A model generated the notes under the pieces. It had not been told where the DNA came from. It ran no database searches and saw nothing but the letters and a program-made list of their open reading frames with translations. 64,000 bases of DNA from Ceratorhiza oryzae-sativae (lineage: Eukaryota > Basidiomycota > Agaricomycetes > Cantharellales > Ceratobasidiaceae), in assembly GCA_030998015.1 (NCBI GenBank), contig JARWMV010000239.1, positions 248,001 through 312,000 on the forward strand, given 5' to 3'. Below, piece after piece: positions 10,698 to 22,897 of the stretch (positions are counted from its first letter, which is position 1; the number at the start of each line of letters is the position of its first letter). Made by a program: the position numbers and the translations under genes.

Positions 10698-12649
10698 TCA
10701 CGCCCTCTCAGTGGGCTCTCTACCCTCTGACCCTCCATTTCTGGCAACCTCGTCCTTTCTGAAGCCTCGGAAGTACTTGTCCCGGAAATTCTTGTGTGCC
10801 GGTACGTATTCCTCCGGCTCGCTGCCTGCTCGCTCGGTCGCGCCAAGCAGCCCGAATTTAGGCGCCTCGTACTCTTGCGACGTCACCTTTTCCATCGTGA
10901 CGAGCTGTAGATCATATCGATAAGATTCACGCCGCCAAATGACTGGGCTTGGCCTACCCTCCGTCCCCACTTGCCAAAATTCTGCAAACTATTCGCCTTG
11001 ATCTCCATCCCCTCTAACCGTGGCACGTCTACGGGCGCATAATCGTCCGTCACGGTCGGCAAGAAAAAGACCAGCCGTCCACCAGGTACGAGCAAGTACC
11101 GTGCGAGCTCGACAAGATCTACTGCCAACGCCGAGAGTTCATATGGCTTGGTCGGCGGGACATATGTCTTATGACTACCCTTTGATTGAGTTTGATGAAT
11201 ACGCAGTTGAGGGCAAAAATACACACGTGTGTGCGAGTGACCCATCGAGCAATACCATAGGCTCTGTCCGCATTTCCTGGCCGTCTTTGCGGCCAAGTCG
11301 CTTTGCCCCTGCTCGGACACCGTCTGCTGGGTGTCAGAAGGCGCTCACGAAAGAAATACGGAAGCTTACATGGCGGATCAGTAACAATCGCGTCGAACAA
11401 TCCCCCTCTTCTAAGGGGGCTTTGTGTAATGTCAAACGTGCAGAGATCGAGTATCCTGTTTTGGACACCGTACTGATCTGCCGCTCGTCTAATGCCTGGC
11501 GTTGACTCTGATCCTACTCGATCAACCCTAGTCGTCTGACCAGTGTCCAAGGTGCCAACCTTTGCCTCTCATTTGCCTCCCGTCGATATCGCTCCCAAAT
11601 ACCAATGCCCCGAAATGTGCTGCAGTCTACCCATGTGCATGAGAAAAGAGCATATACCCAATTTTTGCGACGTACGTACGTACAACATGCTCCCAGTTCC
11701 TACAAATGGATCATATATAACTTTTCCAGGCGCCGCCTGCCTCGCCTTCCATTAAAATAAGCCTAATCAGGAAAGGACAGTACGCACCAAAGTCTGGTTG
11801 GCCATCAAGAGCGATATCTCGGACTCCATACTTGTGTTTCCATAGTATAGTCGCTTCTTGACATCAAACTTGGTGATCAGTCTGCGCGCCGTACCTTCTG
11901 CGATCTAAGGGCCAGTTGTTAATACATAGCCCAAGGTACTAGAAATGGCGCACTAGTTTCCCAAAGATAACTTGTCTAAACTCTCCATCTATTTGCGGTT
12001 TAGCTCGAGATGAGCTTTGGTTTTCTTGATCTGTATTTAAATCAAGTGAATTGCTGATGTCTAAGCCATCCGAGCAAAGGGCCGGGCCTACATTCCTCTA
12101 TGCAAGCCATCACGAACTCCGGATTTGCCATATCAATCCTTCCCTACACTTCAAAATAAATACGCCACCCGCTGTCTCCTTTGTTGCTTACCTTGTACCC
12201 CATATATGCAAACGAATCCATCACTTGTTTCTGTCTCTCTTTCGGGATTGTGTGGCAATACGCCGCTACGTTGAACCTGAATCTAGCCTGATTATACCAA
12301 GGCGTGTTCCACCGGACGAGTTTGCTTTGTTTGATTCATGTAGCGCTTCGTATGATGAACCGATTGCCCAGAGTTCATAGATCGCCCTATAATTATAAAT
12401 AAATTAGAAACAAAAATAGACCTAGGAAAAGCTGGCCTACTTGACAAGTATACATCTCCCAGCTAATAGCTTTGCATCCTCTTCCTTCTCCAGCTCAACA
12501 CACATGAATGGGCGAGCTGTATCGATCTCATTCTCAGGTGGAAGTCGGATGGGGAATCCGAACGTTTGTGCAACAGAAAGAACTTCGGGGATACGAAACT
12601 CAGCGTGTGTGACAGCAAAGTGGACTAGATATGTTGTTGGCGAAGACAT
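10698..12649 (-). CDS. TRM11: tRNA (guanine-N2-)-methyltransferase Trm11
   Basis: Catalytic subunit of the Trm11-Trm112 complex that makes m2G10 in tRNA. The start at 12649 gives MSSPTTYLVHFAVTHAEFRI, matching the family N-terminus. THUMP-region exons follow (YELWAIGSSYEALHE; FNVAAYCHTIPKERQKQVMD; FAYMGYKG; IDMANPEFVMACIEE). The Rossmann fold has RLYYGNTSMESEISLLMANQ, and the DPPYGVRAGAKR catalytic loop is split by an intron inside the Tyr codon. The C-terminus has YLLVPGGRLVFFLPT, then WGRRLVTMEKV across an intron, and ends EGREPTERA. It converges on NDUFB3 and shares a 156-bp divergent promoter with the gene at 12806. Confidence 0.93.
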
Positions 12650-12805
12650 GATTGATTGGTGTTCTTTTTTGATTGGGGAGCCGTGCTTGTTTGAAATAAT
12701 CCACACATCACGTGCACAATACCTCCTCCACTTTCTACTCTCAATATATGTCATCCCCAAGTTCTTCGAGCGACCAGGCTCTGTCTGAATAGCCTCACAA
12801 GAATC

Positions 12806-14044
12806 ATGCTACCTCGCCCAAATGGACCGAAGGGCGGCCTCCTCAGCCAGATCCTCAGGCCCTACACACAACGATCTCAATTCGTGGCGCACCGAGATTG
12901 AAGAGTGGATGGGCGCAAAGGATAAGAGTTCTGTCTATACGGCGTCAGATCCCGCCCTCTCGTTGAGGGTATCGAAGAAATATGCTCGGAGCTGGGGCTT
13001 AAAGTGAGCTGAGAGTGCTCTTTTTGTCTGGCACCAGATCTCAAGGTCTTGGACTTTTTAAGATACGAGTGGGATTTTAAATTCCAGGCCTTGGCTCTGA
13101 GGGTAACAGACGAAGCCCACGAGATTATTCGAAATGAACTCGGATTTGTTCGGATGTTTGTGCAAACACATCTACTGTGACTAGGCGTATCTCCCTGCGG
13201 ATTTCCCGTCATTCTGACTACTGGGGCGGCTGAAACATCACCCGGTATTGGTCGAGTCAGATGCCCTGACCAATCTTTCTGTCTTACTCTTGTGAGGGAT
13301 CCTCATCGTGTCGTATGCCCGTCCCTTCGGTCATCATCAAAAGATCCAATAGTCAGAGCCCGTCATCTGTACTTCAAAAAGTGGCTCTGTACCCCCATGC
13401 GATAGAATCAACACGTGCAGCCATGATATGCCAGGTGACACACCCATTTCCTAACACGCATACATTCTGAGCAGAAGTTAGTGTATGGGCTCAAGAGCTA
13501 GCAAACAACATTGGTATGTGAGACGCCATGGATTCGATGGCTTGTCCGACCACGGGGAGTGCTAATAACTATTCATGTGGTATGTAAGCACTAACCCATG
13601 TCAGTTTATCACTGACAAGGACGCCGCGCGACATGTCCTTCCTGCGGCAACGGCAGCTGGACGGAATAATGGCCGCCTAGCAGCGGTTGGTCCCACTTTT
13701 ACGCATGAAGGCCAGACTATTCGCCAGCGTGATATTGACCCAATAGTGAGTTGGTGCTACATGAGCTCAGCGAGAAGTCTGAAACTAAACTCTCCATATA
13801 GGTTGTTTTTGACGAGTCGCTTGGCGATTCAGAACCCCAAAGCGTTAGCTTAAGACTGTACGCCTATGATTTTATTTCTCCGTGTGATCAGTACCCGGAT
13901 GGCCGTGTCCCCGAAGAGCTTCAGTGGATTCAGTTTTCATTGGCGCTGCTTCCCGCAGAGGCAGGTAAAGGCAAGCAGAGGAAACACACTGGCGCCTTGT
14001 ACACTGGCGTTAAGACTTTGCGAATGACAAGAACAGCTGATTAG
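12806..14044 (+). CDS. Uncharacterised protein with degenerate PD-(D/E)XK-like core (paralog A)
   Basis: Not a known named family to me. The model is tentative: exon 1 starts MLPRPNGPKGGLLSQIL, a later helical part reads ALALRVTDEAHEIIRNELG, then PDQSF (13265-13279), then VPSVIIKRSNSQS, a conserved Lys in LQKVALY, and AAMICQ. The C-terminal exons give PTFTHEGQTIRQRDIDPI, VVFDESLG, LRLYAYDF and VPEELQWIQF, ending at the TAG at 14042-14044. The same string of motifs occurs in the gene at 53469, so the two are paralogs. The order PD...E...K in the other copy resembles Uma2-like PD-(D/E)XK nuclease folds; here the Glu position is Lys (13339-13341). Some frame joins, such as that near 13300, cannot be made with clear splice sites, so this copy may be a pseudogene. 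Confidence 0.45.
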
Positions 14045-14245
14045 GTTCTTTTAGTGCTAATCTATAAGTAACATGGACCAGCTTGGCTTGAGTATGGTAG
14101 AGAGTAACCGTACTCTGTGCTATTTGCATCGGACCATTTGCCCCAGCTCCGGTTCCGGGCATCGAACTTGAGTTACATATATCGATTGATGGCCATGGGC
14201 CGCATAAAATGTACACACTGAAAACCTCATCTACCGTAAAAAAAA

Positions 14246-17200
14246 TCACCAATTCTGGAAAAACGCTTTAGAGTCTACAGTCTGTAAACGCTACAAAGCA
14301 AGATTTAGATTAGTTCTCGCTTCGTCAATCCGGTCAACGCAACTACGACGCTCACCTCCTGAATGACGGTTCTTGTTTTTCCCGATACAACATCCGATGC
14401 AGTCGCAGTATCTAAGCTTAATCGTTGCCCCTTCCCAACCCCGGCGTAGCTAGGCCATCGACCGTGTCCGAAGGGAGGCCTGATTTGGGTTGCAGTTGCA
14501 CTACGAGTCATCGAAGGTGGAATGGGTACGTGATCGCCAAGGGAGGTGGCGGAGCTGAACATTATGGGGTTGATGCTGTCGTCCTCCCCATCAAGCTCAT
14601 CGTCTGAAAAAACAGGGTCCGATACCACATGTGGGATAGGCGGCGGTGGAGGCGGTGGAGCGGTGGACGTTTCTACCTCATCGTGTTCTCGAACTGGTGA
14701 TACTCGTGACGGTCCAGGTCGACCACCTACAATGTCGCTCCTATTCCTAGGTGATGATGCCTCGGTCGGGCTGAACACTTGGGCAGATTCCTCTACCGCA
14801 ACTGCGTCGTCTTTCCCACCAGTTGCTTTATCTAACCTCTCTAACTGTGCGAGAACATCCACACCACTCGCTCCGCTAGCATGAGCCGTTCCAATCGCGC
14901 GGGATAGAGGAACCGGAGCACGAGGCCGTGGAGGGGGAAAGTCTGAGATGCTACGGCTGCGTTGACGGCGCGGAAGGTGGAAAAAGGTAGGAGATATAGC
15001 CTTTCGAGACGCTTGGGGCGTCTGGGACGCCAGGTTGGGTCGGAGGCGAGAGTTGGGGACGGGTATCCCATCATCAGTAGCGGTAGTCACCTCGTTTACA
15101 ACTTCGACCTCTTCGTCCCAGACCAGTACTTTGATACGCCGAGTAAGTTCCAGAGGTCCTATGTCAGCAGGCGTTAGCTAGAGCGGCGGTTGAAATCTAG
15201 GATAGGCATTCACCTTCCTCCTGTAATACAACACAATCAGCTCGATTATCTTCAACAAACAGCATCACTAACCTCGCGTTTCAAAGATTGCACAATATTC
15301 CATCCTTGTCCTTTCAGGACGGCCATTTGTCGCTGAAATAGCAGTCAGTGACAACCAAATAAATGTGTTCAGTATCCAAACTCACATCAAACATCCTTTG
15401 ATTGAAGTCTGGATCCAACGCGAAGAGTTTTCGCAATTGGAATATAGTTTCAGCCCACCACTCGGGCGAGGACAGCAGGGGCAGGAAGTGATTGCGAGTA
15501 TTCTCACTAAACGGCCGGCCGATTAGCGATACTGGAAGGAAGAGCCATCCATACGTGTACGACCTCCACTGAACTACAGTCAGTGCTTCTGAAAAATGGT
15601 CCGAATATTGAAGAACTCACTCCTTTGGGGTGGTGGTGCGCTGGGGAGGGTCATTAAACGAATGAACCAGGCTCAGTCGTAAGAAGTCGACTTACGGAAG
15701 GACAAACTATTATCAATCGCCGCGATATGTACATGGGGCCGCCTGTACTGAGATGAACCCGAGGGATTGCTAGCTGAAACGGGCGCATGGGGGGCAGGTG
15801 ACGTGGACATGGGGCCGTTTTTGACCTCAGACATCATCGGCAACCGTGTACCTGGCGCTGTATCGACGACTTGCTTCTCATGCGAGCCTTCGCAATATTT
15901 GATCATCTGAGCACGCGTTAGAATCATGTCAAATTAAGAAAGAAGCATAGCGTGCTCACGAAATTATCCAATCCCCGGTCTGTGTTCCGCATTAAATAGT
16001 CTATATGCACCTCAGTATATCGCACAACGTGATTGCGCAACTTCAGCGCACGGACCTAAGATAATTAGCTTCTCAAGTTCCTCCCTGAAACTTTGCTGCA
16101 ACGCCAGCGTCCAAACAAAGTTTCCACCATTGACATTCGGCGCACGCATTTGCGCGCTAGGCGCGTTTGCATTTTGCTCATAATCCATGTCATCATCATA
16201 GTCGTCAAAATCACCGCCAGCTTTGCCGCAGAGTATACCACATGCGTTGAAACACCGTTTGCTATTTCGGCCTTCACGGTGGTCATCTTCGTTCCATGTG
16301 TCGGTTATGGAACGGCCGGGCCAAGGGTGTTTACGCAGGAAATCTGATGCGTCTAGTGGGCGAAATATCTTGTGAGCGGTTTGCTAGGTTGGATAAGTTA
16401 GGATTGCACCTGTAAATCCGTGTGCAAAGAGCTGCAAGCTACCGATTTTCTGAAGAATGGCCAAGTTAATACAAAGCAAGGCGAGTGAATACGGCATACC
16501 TCTGGTAACGCTTTGCCTTTCTTGGCAGCATTCCTATCTATTCAAGTTTTTAGAGGCCTCCATCAAAACGTGTTGCTTAGTGAACTAACCTATCCAGTCA
16601 TAGAAGAAAGCCTGACCTCCAATTTCAGCCATGGTTCGCCATATTTACAAAAATAACTCACAGGGGACGCAAACGATGCAAGCTCTGTGTGAGGGACGAT
16701 GTTCAGTTTAATCGAGTATCTAGCGAAGCACCAGCTTCGGATATGTAGCTGTGTAGAATCCTCTACTCAGAACCATGCGACCTCAAGTGAGCGATGTGGT
16801 ATAGTTACCTAAGATTCGGGATTAGGCAACTACGCCCAAATCCTAAACTCCATGTGAATGTTGGTATACACCAATGGTAACTGATAACTACCTATCCACC
16901 TAGTTCGGATAGTCAGGAAAGAGCAATTGCCGACCAGCATTATAGGCTCACCAGAAAAATGTCCTGTGTACCCATTTCTGAAATTTGGGGTTCCGCATAC
17001 TACCACATACATCAGCTTGGATTAGGTTATCGTGAGAGGATGACGTACCTATACGGTCTAGAATCGCATGCAAAAGTCGGCTCAGCAAAGGTTGGCCCGA
17101 TTTGGACTTTACTCACTATAGCGAACGAGTTAACATTAGCAATGCTAAAAAGAATAGACTAGATACGTACCTCTTCATCTTTAGGTTTAAATACACTACA

Positions 17201-17898
17201 ATTGGAATAATTTTAGGCAACAGGTGACGTGAAACAACAGTCCACGTACCCGACAGTCTTCACCTGACCATTCTCATCCCTTACACGGGCATAGTAACTT
17301 CCAGACGAACCCTGCAAGTTCCGGGATGTGAGACAGCGCCGAGTGCGCGCAAAGGGACAGCACCAGCCTTGGAGATCATCTTGGGGTGAATTCCCTCGAA
17401 TATAGCGGCTCGTATAGACTGGACGATGCTGCGGTGGTTGTCTCAACCGGTGTACGATTATGGAGCTAGAACTATAATGCTCACAGCTCAAACTCTTCAT
17501 GGGTAATAGGCGGCTGATGATCCAGCGTCTTTTGCTACAACCCCAACCACGCTCAGCCGAAGAAAAAAAAAACGAACATTCATGGATATACTCACAGGAG
17601 GAGGCGGCAGTTTCCCATACGTCTGCTGAAACACGCTAAACGCGATTTCCCTCTTCTCGGGCTGGACTTCAAGCCTCTTTCTCCGGTTGATCTTGACCTT
17701 TTGGGCGATGGTGTCCGTCCAGCGCTTGAACGCGGTGTCAATGCCCTTCAGGTCGACGCCGGGTCCCCGTCGCTTGGTGGTCGTCGACGCAGAGCCATCT
17801 TGAGAGTCGAGCGAAGGGCGTCCGACGGCTTCTTCCTCGCTGCTCGCAATGGGCTCGTACCCCGCGTGAGATGGCATGGTCGTGGTCGTGCGTGCCAC
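14246..17898 (-). CDS. LSB6: Phosphatidylinositol 4-kinase type II (Lsb6/PI4K2)
   Basis: Makes PI4P on trans-Golgi, endosomal or vacuolar membranes. From 17898: an N-terminal exon with FKRWTDTIAQKVKINRRKR, then IHPKMISK, the glycine-rich GSSGSYYARV, the ATP-binding VFKPKDEE, NPKFQKWVHR, RSCLIPNLSYISEAGASL, AFFYDWIDRNAAKKGKALPE, HPWPGRS, the PI4K2 WRSYTYGWLFLPVSLIGRPF with a stretch ending in LLSSPEWW, then RQMAVLKGQGWN and LTRRIKVLVWDEEVEV. A proline-rich disordered insert (about 14400-15050) separates this from the last exon, which ends AFFQNW-stop at 14246-14248. At 16704-16708 the expected reading (RLNLNIVP) lacks one base; see findings. Everything else joins in phase. ILV1 ends 126 nt upstream on the same strand. 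Confidence 0.88.
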
Positions 17899-18023
17899 AG
17901 GTCGCTGGGGCGTGTCATACGTCCTCGATCGCGTGCTGACATAATGGCGCTTGACACACGCACATATTGCATTGACGACGACTGAATATAAATTATCGAA
18001 AGCAAACTTATTTTACATGGGAA

Positions 18024-20223
18024 CTATGGAAACGACATCTGCGACTTGGTGGGAGTAGAGTCACCCGATGACCCCCCGCTGCGAAGGAATGAGCGATATA
18101 TGGGATTTTGTGTCTCTTCAACATAGGGATAGCCTAACTTGGCGAGGAATTCCTCAAACTCGGCGTATTCATTCGGAGGGACCTGGATCCCGGCTAATAT
18201 CCGGGCGAGATCTATGACGCCGGGTGAGTAGTTTTCTATGACGCTCGATGATGGGGCTTACCAGCACCGTTGTTCCGATAGTTGAATAAGGAGATGTTCC
18301 AGTCCGAATGTATTCCAAGCAAGAACTTGCGCAGTGCTCCTGGCCGCTCGGGGAATTCTAAAAAAACAAAATATTAGGCTATACGCAATGATGGCCTTTT
18401 TTTTATTGACTGACCAAACCTGAATAGTCTCTCGTCTTTGACAGTGCTGTGCCCTCCGATCATATACCTCAGGTGCCCCTTGGCAAGTTCATCGTCGCTG
18501 ATGTCTGTGCCCTTCATTCCCTGGGCTTTCATCTGCTCCAATAGTTTCTTGATTTCTTGCTGCCGAGCAGTAGGTGTCGTAGCCTGAAGGCGGAAAGACA
18601 GGAAAATGTGGGCCTTGTACGGAGCGACGCCATTTGAGCCTATGGCCGGAAGTCCAGTGGGAGCCGAATATCGATACATAAATTCTGTGGTAGCTCGGGG
18701 ATGGATAATGGTGTGGAGGGCGACGAAACTGTTGACATTGGCTTGAATCGTTTTTTTCAAGTTGAGCCAACATGCGACTTACCTTCCTGGTCTCTCATCT
18801 ACCTCTACACTCAGCAGTGCTTCTCGGCCTTCTCCGAGTTCTGCTCGCTCGGCGACAAATCTCAGACGGTCAAAGTTCATATTCGCCCCGCTCACAACCG
18901 CGACGAATCGTTTCTGGGCGCCGACAAGGTTGTTGTCGATAATATATCGTTTCAAGCCAGCGAGCGCGAGTGCTCCGGCTGGTTCTGTGACCGAACGAGT
19001 CTCTGTGGACGGTTTGTTAGTTGTCGAAAACTTTTCATACCTAGACACTGACCCTCAAATATATCCTTGATAGCAGCGCAAATCTCGTCAGTGTCCGCCT
19101 TGACCACGCCGTCTAATAGTTCTTTGCATATCCTGAATGGCTCTTCCCCAACAATCTTCACCGCCGTACCATCCGAAAAGGGACCAACTTCGGTCAACGT
19201 AACCCTCTCGCCCGCCGCCAAGCTCTTCTCCATCGCATCGCCATCCTTAGTCTCGACTCCAACAACCCGCACACCCGGTGTCCCAATCCTCTTGACATAC
19301 TCCGAGATCCCGGCACATAAACCGCCGCCTCCCACAGCCGCAAAAATTCCATCGAGCTCAGAGTCGCGAGGAAGTTGCTTGAGGATCTCCATCCCGACTG
19401 TGCCTTGACCAGCGATCACAAGCGGATCGTCATAAGGGGGCACAAAGACGAGGCCATGTTGGGCGCGAGACGTGCACACTCGGCCTTGGCCTCATCGAAA
19501 TCGGCGCCGTGAAGGACGGCTTTCCCGCCCAGGCGTTCGACGTTGCGTACTTTGATGCCTGGCGTGCCGGTGGGCATGACAATCGTGCATGGGATGTTGA
19601 GCGATGCGCCAGCCATTGCGACACCCTGAGCATGATTTCCTATGCGCATGAATCATTTGTTGGAGTGTGATCTGAGCAAAAAGGGATGCATACAACCTAC
19701 CTGCGCTGCAAGTAATGACTCCCTTCCATCTCTCGTCCGGGGACAAGTTTGCCATAAAATTGTACGCGCCCCGAATCTTGAAGCTAAACACCTGATGCAA
19801 ATCTTCCCGCTTGAGCCAAATGTCATTGCCGAGTCGGGTGCTCAAGCCCAGGGCGCGAACGAGCGGAGTCTCTTTGACGATGTCATAGACCCTCGAAGTT
19901 AGAATCAACCGCAAGTAGTCTGGGCGCTGATTCGGGAGGAGCATGTGCTTCGGAAGCCGAGAGTAGTCGCCCGTGGGACCGATACGGGCTGGAGCAGCGG
20001 ATGAATACTCGAGCGTGGCTGGCATCTCTTTTTTCGGCGACGGCTGGCTTTGGCTTCGGTTGCGGACCCAGTTGACGAGCAAGTTGAATTTGCGCACGCT
20101 TGTCTTGGTGGTGCTGGCGCATACACAGATCGAGTCACGTTTGGAGCGCCCGGTCCGTGGATGGGCAGGGCACGTGAGCGAGAGGCGCCACACGTCCGTT
20201 CGAGGCAAGTTGGTCGACGACAT
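18024..20223 (-). CDS. ILV1: Threonine deaminase (threonine ammonia-lyase)
   Basis: PLP enzyme that converts threonine to 2-oxobutanoate, the first step of isoleucine synthesis, in mitochondria. The arginine-rich N-terminus from 20223 could be a targeting peptide; an internal ATG at 20026 ([15 protein letters not shown]) is an alternative start. The core shows [37 protein letters not shown] (Schiff-base Lys in SFKIRGA), and the glycine-rich phosphate loop [11 protein letters not shown]. The C-terminal regulatory part carries two ACT-like domains ([35 protein letters not shown]) that would bind isoleucine and valine. The stop is the TAG at 18024-18026. Divergent from the aspartic protease gene across 414 bp. 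Confidence 0.94.
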
Positions 20224-20637
20224 GCGGGATGGAACAGTCGAGGCTGGGGCAAGCGGGAGGGGCGCGGGACACTGGAGAACACCGGCGGCCCTTTATCCAA
20301 GTGCATGTTGCCTCACGTGTGCGTACCTGGGCGAGTTCCGGTGGCCTTTGGGACGGCGGCGTGACTGACAAGCTCAACCCAATACGTGTTTGATGCCTCG
20401 TGAGGGCCAGTAGCCGGCTTCTCAAAGTCTTTTTCCCCAGAGCCTGCTGACACCGCCTTTGTCAACCATGCAGGGATCGACTCTGCCTTTGGCAAACCAT
20501 CGGGCGGGTCACTTCCTCACGGGATCCAGGACCCTTAATCGCTGGCTGTATGCTCCTGTGTCCGCAAGACGCCCCTGCCTTGACGAATTCGGCCAGCCCA
20601 CCGTGTCCAAGCTCTGAATTGCACTCGACCCGTTCAT
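20224..20637. promoter_or_regulatory. Divergent intergenic region between ILV1 and the aspartic protease
   Basis: A 414-bp stretch that must carry the promoters of both genes. A CACGTG hexamer at 20304-20309 is present; I saw no GCN4-type TGACTCA site with certainty. No gene recognised here. Confidence 0.5.
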
Positions 20638-22609
20638 GCGTCTCTTTGTCGCTCTTGCCGTTCTGCCGCTCGCCCGGGCCAAGTCTGTGGAAGAAACTAG
20701 TGCCTCACAGGGGGTGGCAACACGAATTCCCCTAGCTCGTACAAATCGCTATCGGCCGCCCACTATCGCTGCACCACATGCGTTCAAGGTCTTTGATGAA
20801 CGTATTACGGTCAGTGCACTCATGCCTCGTGTCCCGTCATATCAAGTCTAGCTCAGCACGCCTTCTATCTCCATCGATGAAATTTAGAGGGAGGAATTTC
20901 TGGGCGTCAAGGCCAAGTATCGAGATGCGGAGCGGTTCATTCGGGGGGCAGTCATCAATCCACCTATTAAACTCCCATCGGTCTACGAGTCTTCAGGCAA
21001 CACAAATGTAGGTCGCGACGCCATGGGTCTATCGAACAACCCAGGTCAACAAAACATCCCCTTTGGCCCGTTGTGGATGGAGGATCTGCAACCTCGTGTG
21101 AACTGTTGCGCTTCATTGTCTCACACGAATACGTCTTATCCTCGTGGCAAACGTAGGTGTGGGGGCGAAGCCGGTGTCGCGTGTGATCTTCAGCGGCGTT
21201 CAGGTCAGCCAATCTTTAATGAAGATCGGCTCCAGCCGGAGCCTTTGGAATCACCTTTCGCGGAGACGACCCTGGATAACGTTTCTCTATCGCCTATCCC
21301 TTTTCCTATGAAGCCTGACCACAATAAAGATGAGAGGCAAGTTGCGCGAATGGAAATGATCGACCACATTGTCGGAGGACTCGATGTCTTGTACTATGGC
21401 CCCTTGAATTTTGGATGGCCACCCCAAGCAATGACGGTGGATATCGATACGGGTAGTGCAGACCTTTGGGTTCGCTTTACGTTATAACAACGGGTGTTTA
21501 TACTTACATCGCCGTAGGTCCCAATCGCGGAATGCCCATCCTGCAACTCGAGAAAGTATGAGCATATCAGGAGTGTAACCTACAACGACACTAAGAATCC
21601 TTTCCAAGTCGTCTATGTAGGGTTCTCCTTGCATACGTAACACGTTCGCTCACCCTAACCTGACACGCATATAGGGATCTGGTTGGGCCAAAGGCAGCAT
21701 AGCGCAAGACCACGTTACTCTTGGGAATTTCACAAGCCATGGACAATACTTTGGAGCGGTCACCGAAGTTTCAGATGATTTTCGTGGCTCACCTGCCTCG
21801 GGGGTGCTTGGAATGGCTTTTGGAACCATTTCAACTACGAAACAATCGCCGTTCTTCGAAAGCTTGATCATGTCTACGAAACTTGCTTCCCCCCTGTTTG
21901 CTGTACACCTGACCCGTGGTAAAGAAAAGGGATCCGAGGTAGATCTGGTTCGGTGACGAATGAGTCGAGTACAACTAACTCGTTCTCTTTCTAGCTTTGT
22001 TTGGGCTGTATGGATGCAACCAAGTTTAGCGGAGAAGTCTACTGGATCAGTGTAAAATCAAAAGTACGATTTAGCCCACTGATCGAAATAGGCTTTCTGA
22101 TGCCCTTTTGCAGGCATATTGGTTGTCGCCATGACTGGACACTCTGTAGGTGGCAACACACACGTATACAATACCCCAATCACGGCAGCTATTGATACGG
22201 GTTCGACTCTCATATATCTCCCAATAAACGTGGCCGACGCGCTATACAAAGAAATCCCTGGATCCAGACCAGCGGCCGAGTATGGCGAGGCTATTTGGAC
22301 TTACCCATGCTCTTCTCGACTACAACTGGCGCTTCGTTTCGAGGACCGTCTGTTTCAAATTCATCCATGGGACTTTAACCTGGGACGTACTGACCCAAAC
22401 TCGGATCAGTGCGTTGGAGGAGTGCTGGGTCTGCCAGACGACTTTCCGAATGATTTTGCCATAATCGGAGACGAATTTTTGAAGAACTGTTAGTTGCTTA
22501 CTATGGCAGTGCCCCTTTACTGAACCTGGCTGTATGCATAGGGTATTCGGTCTACGACTATAGGCATGACGGCAAAGTTGGGCTCGCATACAGTGTCAAC
22601 AACAAGTAA
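20638..22609 (+). CDS. Pepsin-like aspartic protease (A1 family), secreted or vacuolar
   Basis: The N-terminus MRLFVALAVLPLARA is a short signal peptide. A propeptide follows, then the first catalytic loop in VDIDTGSADLWV (about 21440-21470) and, after an intron, AECPSCNSRKYEHIR with the disulfide pair next to it. Middle exons read GNFTSHGQYFGAVTEVSDD, GVLGMAFG and SPFFESLI. The second catalytic loop is ITAAIDTGSTLIYLP (about 22180-22220). The last parts, CVGGVLGL, FAIIGDEFLKNC and WYSVYDYRHDGKVGLAYS, are the usual end, with a TAA at 22607-22609. No GPI-anchor tail is seen. Both catalytic aspartates are intact, so the enzyme is probably active; the substrate is unknown. Confidence 0.92.
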
Positions 22610-22897
22610 TGGGCTGGTTGTGCGCTGTGTGTTTGCTTTGTTGGTATTTTTTATTCAACGAATTACACTATTATGTTGAGCGTGAATTGTGGGCGCTCAG
22701 CCAACAAATGTGCTTGTTTGGATCAGGGTCTCGTGGCTATGCTATAGTTAGGGGCAACCCCTGTGCTCCGGCCCATGGCAGTCCGTCATCCTACTACCAC
22801 GCAAACCTCCAGAATAGATCTAAAGATCTGCTGATATCGTTACATACTCTCCTTACCAAACAACCTACAATATTCGCCTATACCCATCTGCCTCAGT

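Noticed and set aside
16630..17175. Idea that the PI 4-kinase N-lobe is riddled with frameshifts around the NPKFQKWVHR exon
   Set aside because: Choosing the acceptor before CCGACTTTTGC (E-E-P-T-F-A-C-D) restores phase, so only the break at 16704-16708 remains.
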